Positions 62,401-64,000 of a stretch of 64,000 bases of DNA are shown in pieces; the stretch's first letter is position 1, and the number at the start of each line of letters is the position of its first letter. Position numbers and translations under genes: made by a program. The DNA is from Rhinopomastus cyanomelas (lineage: Eukaryota > Chordata > Aves > Bucerotiformes > Rhinopomastidae), in the NCBI GenBank assembly GCA_013400115.1, contig VXBP01002360.1:578233-642232 (forward strand). Direction: 5' to 3'. The notes under the pieces were generated by a model. The model made no database searches and had not been told where the DNA came from. It was given only the letters and a program-made list of their open reading frames with translations.

Positions 62401-64000
62401 TCTGTATAGAAGGTTATTTTTTTACTTGACCAAGACCACCTGAAGTGCTTTGCGTCCCTTAGCAAAGCGTGGCTGCGGAATTGACTCCATGTGGTAGATG
62501 ACTTCTGTTACTTGGGGTTCCCTACCAGTCTTTACCATCAAGTTGAATCCATACTTGGGTGCATTGGAACATCTTAACGTTTTGAATTGCTGAGTATTCA
62601 TGTAGGCAAAGAGTGTTCTTAGAGGTTTTTATCAACTGACCTGTCCCTCTGGTTCGTAGAGTGATAAGTGAAAGGAACTTTCTGGCATGACTCTACAGAG
62701 TGGTGCAGTCTGGTCTAACAATTCCCATTTATACCGTCAACATAAGGGTCTAAAAGGATGAGATAAGAAAGGTTTATTCCTGAAATGAGAGGAAATGTGA
62801 CTTTAAAGTAGTTTAAGGAGAACAGGAGACTGGACTGTGGTGGGACTGGGAGGGAGAAGGCAGCACATGCTTGGACTTCACAGCTCATTAAATCATCATG
62901 GTGACAGCTCTTGCCTCTCCCGACAATGGCCATCACGAAGACCCAACTCAGTCACCTCTGCCTTCAGATAATCACCCACAACAGGACACTGAAGGCATCG
63001 CACATCCCACAGACTCCCCTGGGGGTGAGGTCCTCCACGGGACCACAGGCAGTGCGAAGGAAGCCGGTGATGACTCTGCTCTGGCGGGTACCAGTAAGAA
63101 TAATGGATCTCACTCATTTCTGCTGCCTGGTGTGAAATGAGACATTATTTCTTCTGAAAAATCTCTCCCCATCTTTCTCCTTGTGGGGGCTGTGGTTTCA
63201 GTTGAGCAAATCTGTGTGGTGGGACCCGTGCTGTTGACTGCATTCGCTTTGGGACAAGGCTTGAGGGACTTGTTGCTGGTGCATTTGGTGGTTTCTGTCT
63301 TCTGCTGACACATGATTGAGGGTGGCCTCCTGACTCTTCCTCAAAACTCAGCCCTTGGTGGTTCTGCATCCCCTTGCCCATCTTCTTTTCTTGGAAACCA
63401 GTAGGGTCAGGCTTGATCTGCTTTGGCACCATGACTGGTGTGGTGGAGGTGCTCTGATGGGTTGATCAAGTGTCTCACTTCTCTAACTCAGCAGCAGCAG
63501 CAGCAGCCCTGGGATTTGTCCCCAGGGTGAAGGCAGGACAATCATAGAGGAATTTCATCCAATAGATTCTCCTTTCCATTCCTTACTCCTTCTGACCGAC
63601 GGATTGCCAGGCAAGACCACCACGGACCTGGCTGCCATATGGCTGCTGACTCCTGAGTTATAGGATCATGCTGCTGCTGCTGCTGTGGGCTCTTCTGAAG
63701 GGCTTCCCCATCCATCTGTCACTGGGGTCCCTATAGATAAGTGATGCTTTCCTCCATGATGAACATGTAAGTGGTGCTCCTGGGAGTCTCAGAAACCAGT
63801 GACAGAGTGGGAGAAGGGGGAGAGGCCTTCCTGTCTTCTCTCTGCTTGTGCTTGGAATGAAGAAGGTGGATGGGCTTTCTGGCTTGTTGTGGCAAAGGAA
63901 AGAGAGACACAGTTTGGTGGTACTTCTGTGATCACTCACTTTTAAAGCTGATGATACCATCGTCGTGGCAGTGACAGAGTCCTTGGATGATGTTGGCCAA
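25751..64000 (+). CDS. CD44: CD44 antigen, 5' part of gene (spliced; 3' end outside the window)
   Basis: Composite of coding exons 25751-25817, 47011-47176, 49845-49981, 50796-50867, 52042-52281, then variable exons 53059-53154, 54754-54879, 55282-55401, 56523-56648, 57213-57332, 58339-58443, 59811-59990, 62050-62211 and 62908-63093, with a possible further exon from 63972. All junctions are GT-AG. From exon 3 onward every exon ends in phase 1, so the constant exons 1-5 and the variable exons form one open frame: 682 nt constant plus 1221 nt variable. CD44 is a type I membrane glycoprotein and hyaluronan receptor that links cells to matrix. Its isoforms arise by alternative inclusion of stalk exons, with the Link domain kept. 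The Link domain here has the six cysteines and both Arg-Tyr pairs of the hyaluronan site. The membrane-proximal, transmembrane and ERM/ankyrin-binding cytoplasmic exons must lie downstream. Which variable exons are used cannot be read from DNA alone. Confidence 0.96.
26377..26408. repeat. Poly-C homopolymer followed by an N
   Basis: There are 31 consecutive C followed by one N, near the start of intron 1. The true length is uncertain because such runs are error-prone in sequencing. Confidence 0.95.
27762..28096 (+). mobile_element. CR1 fragment
   Basis: CTGAAAGGGGCTGTCAGAAGG to CCTTCCAACCCCGTGATTC; same subtype as the split copy at 20186. Confidence 0.9.
28800..29330 (+). mobile_element. CR1 fragment with ORF2 remnant
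   Basis: Encodes VRLHLVYGIQFWAPQDQKDIEGL then a broken frame, and ends with the GGGGTTAGGGAGCTGTTGGG subtype. Confidence 0.92.
30180..30294 (+). mobile_element. CR1-like 3' end
   Basis: GGGTTTAGCAGTGCCCATGG, CTCGATGATTGTGAAGGTC and TTCTGTGGTTCTGTG. Confidence 0.8.
30492..30592 (+). mobile_element. CR1 3' terminal fragment
   Basis: GGATCCTGCTGTGGCAGGGG to GTTCTGTGATTCTGTG. Confidence 0.93.
31812..32668. repeat. Polypurine (GA/A-rich) tract with a 19-bp tandem unit
   Basis: About 860 bp are almost purely A and G on the + strand. From about 32265 to 32625 the sequence is a tandem array of a 19-bp unit (GGGAAGAAGAAAGGAAAAA) mixed with a shorter variant. The left half is a degenerate GAAA/AAAT mixture. 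Long open frames on the opposite strand are low-complexity Phe/Leu/Ser artefacts. Confidence 0.95.
33153..33200. repeat. Two-copy 24-bp tandem repeat
   Basis: GACCCCCTAGGACCCCRTGGGT occurs twice in direct succession. Confidence 0.85.
35452..35596 (+). mobile_element. CR1 3' terminal fragment
   Basis: GTGGAGTCTCCTGCTCTGG to CCTAATGGTTCTATG. Confidence 0.92.
35666..35692. repeat. ATT microsatellite
   Basis: Interrupted ATT repeats, 27 bp. Confidence 0.9.
36197..36536 (-). mobile_element. CR1 fragment
   Basis: ACGACAGAATCGTAGACTCATG to CTTCTCCTCTTCAGG. It resembles the 27762 subtype in reverse. Confidence 0.9.
37102..37770 (+). mobile_element. CR1 fragments in series with ORF2 remnant
   Basis: A first piece (37115-37294, GAGGACCAGCTGAGGGAAC to CAAGTGACAGGATGAG) is followed by a second that begins further upstream in the element (37297, GAGACCACATCTGGAGTATC). 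The second encodes LEYRVQFWAPPFKEFTELLEGDQRR, so the two are separate insertions or a local duplication. Confidence 0.87.
37880..38020 (-). mobile_element. CR1 3' fragment, GGGCAGCGACA subtype
   Basis: GAATCGCAGAATGGTCAGAAG to CTTGAACACTTCCAGGGG. Confidence 0.9.
39398..39560 (-). mobile_element. CR1 3' fragment, classical subtype
   Basis: GAGTCATGGAATGGTTTGGG to CTTGAACACTTCCAGGGATG. Confidence 0.93.
41198..41442 (+). mobile_element. Two adjoining CR1 3' ends
   Basis: First: CCTCATCCCTGGAAGAGTTC to AGGACTCTGATTCTGTGAC. Second: CTGGTGAGTGATGGCCCTG to CAACCCTATGATTCTG. Confidence 0.87.
42225..42378 (+). mobile_element. CR1 3' fragment, classical subtype
   Basis: GCTGTGGATGCCCCCTCCC and GGGGCTCTGGGCAACCTGG, ending before the usual tail. 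Confidence 0.88.
43650..43914 (+). mobile_element. Two CR1 3' ends in tandem
   Basis: The first ends CCATGATTCTGTGACATGG (43804). The second ends CCCTTTGATTCTGTGATTC. Both are short 5'-truncated pieces. Confidence 0.9.
44357..44828 (-). mobile_element. CR1 fragment, older subtype
   Basis: CCCAGTAGACCAAGCTGGAAGG, CACTTTCCTGGGAAGACC; parallels 19165-19640. Confidence 0.87.
45437..45806 (-). mobile_element. CR1 fragment
   Basis: ACAGAATCATGGAATTATTGAGG to CTCCTCTTCTCCAGGCTAAAC. Confidence 0.9.
45985..46093 (+). mobile_element. CR1-like 3' end
   Basis: AACATGGTTTAGTGGTGGG and CTTTTCCAACCTAAATGAG. Confidence 0.85.
46383..46872 (+). mobile_element. Two CR1 fragments in series
   Basis: First piece to about 46645 (GTGACAGGACAAGGTGCAAC, then GACTAGATGGTCCCC). 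Second from 46646 (GGGAAGAAGTTAGGAAGAAG) to TGATTCCATGATTCTGTGAT, only about 140 bp before CD44 exon 2. Confidence 0.87.
47011..47176 (+). CDS. CD44: CD44 exon 2: first half of the hyaluronan-binding Link domain
   Basis: The exon is 166 nt, with acceptor TCCATCACAG and donor GTAAAG. It encodes residues 23-78. It contains Cys28, Cys53 and Cys77 of the Link fold and the motif VFHVEKNGRYS. Arg41 and Tyr42 lie in that motif, and Arg78 is completed across the next junction. In human CD44 the residues Arg41, Tyr42, Arg78 and Tyr79 are central to hyaluronan binding, and all four are present here at identical numbers. Two N-glycosylation sequons are visible (NVS at 25, NST at 57). The closing GFETCR is strongly conserved in vertebrate CD44. 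A CR1-rich stretch ends about 140 bp before the acceptor without touching it. Confidence 0.97.
48057..48228. repeat. 45-bp minisatellite, about four copies
   Basis: The unit AGTGGAAGAAGGAGAGGAGG plus GAAAGGTTTCTGCAGTGGGGAGC recurs with period 45, including one shortened copy. It lies in intron 2 and is open in several frames, but carries no splice context or CD44 similarity. Confidence 0.93.
49164..49650 (-). mobile_element. CR1 fragment, old subtype
   Basis: ATCACAGAATCATCAAGGTTGG, CCACTTCCCTGGGCAGCCTG and CTGAACAACCCCAACTCCCTC. It ends about 195 bp before CD44 exon 3. Confidence 0.92.
49845..49981 (+). CDS. CD44: CD44 exon 3: second half of the Link domain
   Basis: The exon is 137 nt, with acceptor CTCTTTGCAG and donor GTGTGT. 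It encodes the rest of Arg78, then Tyr79 to Thr123, plus one base. The sequence YGFVVGH, VIPRINP and LCAANHTG matches the CD44 Link domain core. Cys97 and Cys119 are present; the second lies one residue later than in human CD44 because the loop reads GRYD. Sequons NHT, NTT and NET give three more potential N-glycans, and glycosylation in this domain tunes hyaluronan binding in mammals. The donor is weaker than the others, and GT at 49982 was chosen because it keeps exon 4 in frame and phase 1. Confidence 0.96.
50416..50645 (-). mobile_element. CR1 fragment
   Basis: Two 3'-end words (ATCACAGAATTGTTTAG, then ATCACTGAATCATTTAGGG), then TACCTGGGCAGCCTGTTCC. It lies between CD44 exons 3 and 4. Confidence 0.88.
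50796..50867 (+). CDS. CD44: CD44 exon 4: end of the Link module, sixth cysteine
   Basis: The exon is 72 nt, phase 1-1, with a long pyrimidine tract before TTTTGCAG and donor GTACTG. It encodes ETKDKSCDPIEKLD followed by a short Ser/Asn-rich segment. Its cysteine is the sixth of the domain and corresponds to human Cys129. The mammalian exon is about the same length. Beyond the cysteine the sequence is divergent from mammals, as expected for the C-terminal extension of the hyaluronan-binding domain. Read-through past the donor would reach a stop only after about 28 further codons, so the exon end rests on the splice signal and on continuity with exon 5. Confidence 0.93.
51022..51287 (-). mobile_element. 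CR1 3' fragment
   Basis: ATCACAGAATCACAGAACATTAGG to CACCTGTGTTCCAGCTG, between CD44 exons 4 and 5. Confidence 0.94.
51540..51640 (-). mobile_element. CR1 3' fragment, classical subtype
   Basis: ATAGAATCACAGAATGAGTTGG to CACCAGACCAGGTTGC. Confidence 0.92.
51866..51910 (-). mobile_element. Very short CR1 3' fragment
   Basis: GAATCATAGGCTCAATAAGG and TTGGAAGAAACC. Confidence 0.7.
52042..52281 (+). CDS. CD44: CD44 exon 5: last constant exon before the variable region
   Basis: The exon is 240 nt (80 codons), phase 1-1, with acceptor CTCCCCATCAG and donor GTAAGG. It begins VIDNADGSRY, matching the start of the mammalian exon 5 product (a similar segment with DGTRY), and contains an imperfect internal repeat YNADG. 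The rest is Ser/Thr-rich and acidic, with DDENIGSGS and a tail of GGGEKEIPRKDY. This is the Link-proximal part of the stalk, expected to be heavily O-glycosylated. The segment IGSGS resembles, but does not meet, the SGXG glycosaminoglycan consensus. In mammals the standard isoform joins this exon directly to the constant exons after the variable block; that partner is outside the window. Confidence 0.95.
52490..52530 (-). mobile_element. Very short CR1 3' fragment
   Basis: AGTAGAATCATTAAGGTTGGAAGAGGCC. Confidence 0.7.
52592..52900 (-). mobile_element. CR1 fragment with ORF2 remnant
   Basis: ACAGAATCACAGAAACACTCTGG, then a jump to ORF2 sequence that reads DLPDEERLRELGLLTLEK on the minus strand. 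It lies about 160 bp before variable exon A. Confidence 0.9.
53059..53154 (+). CDS. CD44: CD44 variable exon A
   Basis: The exon is 96 nt, phase 1-1, with acceptor CCATGCAG and donor GTAAGA. In the frame set by exon 5 it encodes a 32-residue Ser/Thr/Asp-rich segment that starts DDEVTPVSPDSS and ends GGWYPAST. It lies 777 bp after exon 5 and is the first cassette of the variable block. A lone Trp near the end of an acidic, Ser-rich segment is a common pattern of CD44 variable exons, but I cannot assign it to a numbered mammalian exon. By position it would be v1- or v2-like. Coding potential is inferred from the open frame, splice sites and symmetric phase, not from transcripts. Confidence 0.82.
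53155..54753 (+). other. CD44: CD44 intron between variable exons A and B1
   Basis: It contains a 20-bp minisatellite (53715-53998) and the left end of the first duplication unit (from about 54583). No extra exon was recognised. Confidence 0.7.
53715..53998. repeat. 20-bp minisatellite, about fourteen copies
   Basis: The unit GAACTTGAATTAGACCATTG repeats with period 20. Two variants (GAATTAGACC and GAGGTAGACC) alternate irregularly. It lies in the intron between variable exons A and B1. Confidence 0.95.
54754..54879 (+). CDS. CD44: CD44 variable exon B, copy 1 (Trp-rich, v4-like)
   Basis: The exon is 126 nt, phase 1-1, with acceptor CTCCTGACAG and donor GGTAAAG. It encodes 42 residues including QKTTAQ, WWNP, SHWWWSNPGE and PTQATK. 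The WNP/SH/SNP arrangement resembles the mammalian v4 segment (WNP-SHSNP), so I call it v4-like. It is part of a tandem duplication with 56523-56648. Between the copies 15 of 126 bases differ, giving 9 amino-acid changes and 2 silent codons. This copy has five Trp (WW then WWW), against three in copy 2. The frame is easy to miss because an overlapping + frame is also open across it. Confidence 0.85.
55282..55401 (+). CDS. CD44: CD44 variable exon C, copy 1 (SGXG glycosaminoglycan-site exon, v3-like in role)
   Basis: The exon is 120 nt, phase 1-1, with acceptor GTCATGGCAG and donor GTAAGG. It encodes DVTSSGNGSDDEDSSEE, then ETFYVTVFPGWDRS and a tail ending YAPST. Ser-Gly-Asn-Gly followed by acidic residues fits the SGXG attachment consensus for heparan or chondroitin sulfate, the role that v3 plays in mammals (SGSG before an acidic run). 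The same stretch contains an N-glycosylation sequon (NGS). In mammalian v3 the Trp precedes the SG site and here it follows, so direct orthology is unproven. A second AG 12 bases upstream would run into a stop, so the acceptor at 55281 is preferred. The exon is identical at all 120 bases to 57213-57332. Confidence 0.87.
56523..56648 (+). CDS. CD44: CD44 variable exon B, copy 2 (Trp-rich, v4-like)
   Basis: The exon is 126 nt, phase 1-1, with the same CTCCTGACAG acceptor and GGTAAAG donor as copy 1. It is intact, with no stop or frameshift. It encodes QKTTAQDQWN, then SNHWWSSNPGE and QATK. The DQWN-SNHWW-SNP order is, if anything, closer to mammalian v4 than copy 1. Codons 5, 7, 15, 16, 19, 21, 22, 26 and 33 of the exon differ in amino acid from copy 1, and codons 10 and 12 differ silently. 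An excess of replacement over silent change in an intact exon suggests relaxed or diversifying selection, though the numbers are small. Confidence 0.85.
57213..57332 (+). CDS. CD44: CD44 variable exon C, copy 2 (SGXG glycosaminoglycan-site exon)
   Basis: The exon is 120 nt, phase 1-1, and identical base for base to 55282-55401, while the flanking intron of the two copies has diverged by substitutions and a roughly 140-bp indel. It encodes the same SSGNGSDDEDSSEE and FPGWD segments. Inclusion of both copies in one transcript would give two glycosaminoglycan sites in the stalk, separated by exon B copy 2. Perfect exon identity next to diverged introns points to strong constraint or recent gene conversion; an assembly duplication is less likely because the flanks differ. 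A CR1 insertion lies about 60 bp past the donor. Confidence 0.86.
57333..58338 (+). other. CD44: CD44 intron between variable exons C2 and D
   Basis: After a short shared flank and a CR1 fragment (57392-57535), the remaining 800 bp is single-copy; no exon with suitable phase and splice sites was found. Confidence 0.65.
57392..57535 (-). mobile_element. CR1 3' fragment
   Basis: TATCATAGAACCACAGAACG to CAGACAAGGAGACTTCACC, beginning about 60 bp after variable exon C2. Confidence 0.94.
58339..58443 (+). CDS. CD44: CD44 variable exon D (v5-like)
   Basis: The exon is 105 nt, phase 1-1, with acceptor TGTCCTAACAG and donor GGTAAAG. It encodes VDSQRGPLREISTQ, then DHWNPAYTDEEEQFPSSAG. The WNP motif followed by an acidic run and Ser-rich tail is similar to the mammalian v5 segment (NWNP, a basic/acidic stretch, then Ser/Thr). 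It also shares WN with exon B, which fits variable exons arising from one another by duplication. The assignment to v5 is suggestive only. It sits about 1 kb after exon C copy 2, with no CR1 between 57540 and this exon. Confidence 0.8.
58444..59810 (+). other. CD44: CD44 intron between variable exons D and E
   Basis: It contains one short CR1 end (59008-59110). The rest is single-copy with no exon recognised, although several short open frames occur. Confidence 0.65.
59008..59110 (-). mobile_element. CR1 3' terminal fragment
   Basis: TTAGAATCACAGAATGGTGGG to GAGCAGGTTCTCCTAGAACC. Confidence 0.88.
59811..59990 (+). CDS. CD44: CD44 variable exon E
   Basis: The exon is 180 nt, phase 1-1, with acceptor ATCTCGTCAG and donor GGTAAAAT. 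It encodes 60 residues beginning ALVTSENDKHQGPTQHP, with SGWISPEQSPASTT in the middle and ESDIEKESSHT at the end. It is Ser/Thr/Gln-rich with a single Trp, in keeping with a mucin-like stalk exon. The open frame continues upstream of the acceptor for about 50 codons, so the 5' edge is the least certain part. The pyrimidine tract is modest. No numbered mammalian counterpart is recognised. Confidence 0.75.
60288..60372 (-). mobile_element. CR1 3' terminal fragment
   Basis: CAGAATCACAGAGCATTAGGG to CCCTGCCACAGCAGGG. Confidence 0.93.
60379..60401. repeat. ATT microsatellite
   Basis: ATT repeats immediately after a CR1 fragment. Confidence 0.92.
61108..61412 (+). mobile_element. CR1 3' fragment
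   Basis: AGTGATGATAGGACGAGGGG to GATGATTCCATGATTC; contains the GGTCTAGAGGTTAGATACTAGG word. Confidence 0.9.
61600..61650 (-). mobile_element. Very short CR1 3' fragment
   Basis: GAATCACAGAATAGTCATGG and GGAAAGAACCTCCTAGATGG. It runs directly into the hairpin repeat. Confidence 0.82.
61655..61755. repeat. Short hairpin-forming repeat (ATCTACAT / ATGTAGAT)
   Basis: TCTACAT, loop TGGTAG, ATGTAGA forms a perfect 7-bp stem at 61660-61679. A second related arrangement lies at 61722-61750, with an unpaired CCATATCTACATCG between them. Confidence 0.8.
62050..62211 (+). CDS. CD44: CD44 variable exon F
   Basis: The exon is 162 nt, phase 1-1, with acceptor TTCATCACAG and donor GGTACT. It encodes 54 residues: ATASSHGAKRNDSAQ, then DPLVYPGWDKGEDYTTHP and a tail ending EKEPSTT. 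The YPGWDKGEDY segment resembles FPGWDRSVAKDEY of exon C, suggesting common ancestry of the two exons. It carries one N-glycosylation sequon (NDS) but no SGXG motif. By position it would fall in the v6-v7 range, but I see no convincing match to a mammalian exon. Confidence 0.8.
62212..62907 (+). other. CD44: CD44 intron between variable exons F and G
   Basis: About 700 bp of single-copy sequence with no repeat and no exon recognised. Confidence 0.65.
62908..63093 (+). CDS. CD44: CD44 variable exon G
   Basis: The exon is 186 nt, phase 1-1, with acceptor TGGTGACAG and donor GTAAGA. It encodes 62 residues starting ALASPDNGHHEDPTQSP, followed by SDNHPQQDTEG, PTDSPGGEVLHG and a C-terminal AGDDSALAG. 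The composition is Pro/Ser/Asp/His-rich, without Trp or Cys. An alternative donor nine bases upstream (GGTACC) is also in phase 1 and would remove three residues. The acceptor lies inside the phrase ATCATCATGGTGACAG, which resembles the phrase before exon C, a further hint that the cassettes share an origin. Functional assignment beyond stalk exon is not possible. Confidence 0.77.
63489..63508. repeat. CAG triplet run
   Basis: About six consecutive CAG triplets in a CD44 intron. Confidence 0.9.
63670..63685. repeat. CTG triplet run
   Basis: Five consecutive CTG triplets. Confidence 0.9.
63972..64000 (+). CDS. CD44: Possible CD44 variable exon H, cut by the window edge
   Basis: The sequence CCATCGTCGTGGCAG at 63957-63971 resembles the acceptor context of exon C (ATCGTCATGGCAG). 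The following 29 bases are open in the expected phase 1, reading TESLDDVGQ after the split codon. No downstream donor can be seen, so this is a candidate only. Confidence 0.45.

Larger units (their letters stand above)
63094..63971 (+). other. CD44: CD44 intron after variable exon G
   Basis: It contains short CAG and CTG triplet runs (63489-63508, 63670-63685). No exon was recognised before the candidate at 63972. Confidence 0.55.

Noticed and set aside
63489..63508. CAG run as a coding polyglutamine exon
   Set aside because: No phase-compatible open frame with splice sites surrounds it.

Overview
The window is from a bird nuclear genome. It contains the 5' part of CD44 on the + strand, with the initiator codon at 25751 and the gene running off the right edge, inside a background of truncated CR1 retrotransposons. 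The bird assignment rests on the CD44 sequence and on CR1 LINEs being essentially the only recognisable interspersed repeat family: more than fifty pieces on both strands, almost all ending in the same 3' sequence and an ATTCTGTG-type tail. This CR1 load is high for a bird. It would fit lineages known for CR1 expansion, such as woodpeckers and allies, but that lineage guess is weak.

Layout. Positions 1 to about 25500 show no recognisable gene. They hold CR1 fragments, simple repeats, an AT-rich minisatellite split by a CR1, a six-copy 72-bp array made from a CR1 3' end, and single-copy sequence; this suits intergenic DNA upstream of CD44. A TATA-like, AP-1-containing promoter candidate lies at about 25530-25665. 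Exon 1 (signal peptide) is at 25751-25817, followed by a 21-kb intron 1 with a poly-C run, an 860-bp polypurine tract and many CR1 copies. Exons 2 to 5 (47011-52281) encode the hyaluronan-binding Link domain and the start of the stalk.

From 53059 to the end lies a cassette region of variable exons. I can support nine complete ones and one possible tenth cut by the window edge. The nine complete exons are all phase 1-1, flanked by GT-AG, and open in the frame set by exon 5. Each can be skipped or included without a frameshift, which is how CD44 isoforms are built. Two neighbouring variable exons, a Trp-rich WN-containing one and an acidic one with an SGXG glycosaminoglycan-attachment motif, are duplicated together in tandem (about 54583-55445 and 56353-57388). 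The SGXG exon is identical in both copies, whereas the Trp-rich exon differs at 11 of 42 codons, 9 of them changing the amino acid. This asymmetric duplication is the most interesting signal in the window.

The constant membrane-proximal, transmembrane and cytoplasmic exons of CD44 lie beyond 64000. No tRNA, rRNA, CRISPR array, intact transposon or second protein-coding gene was recognised.
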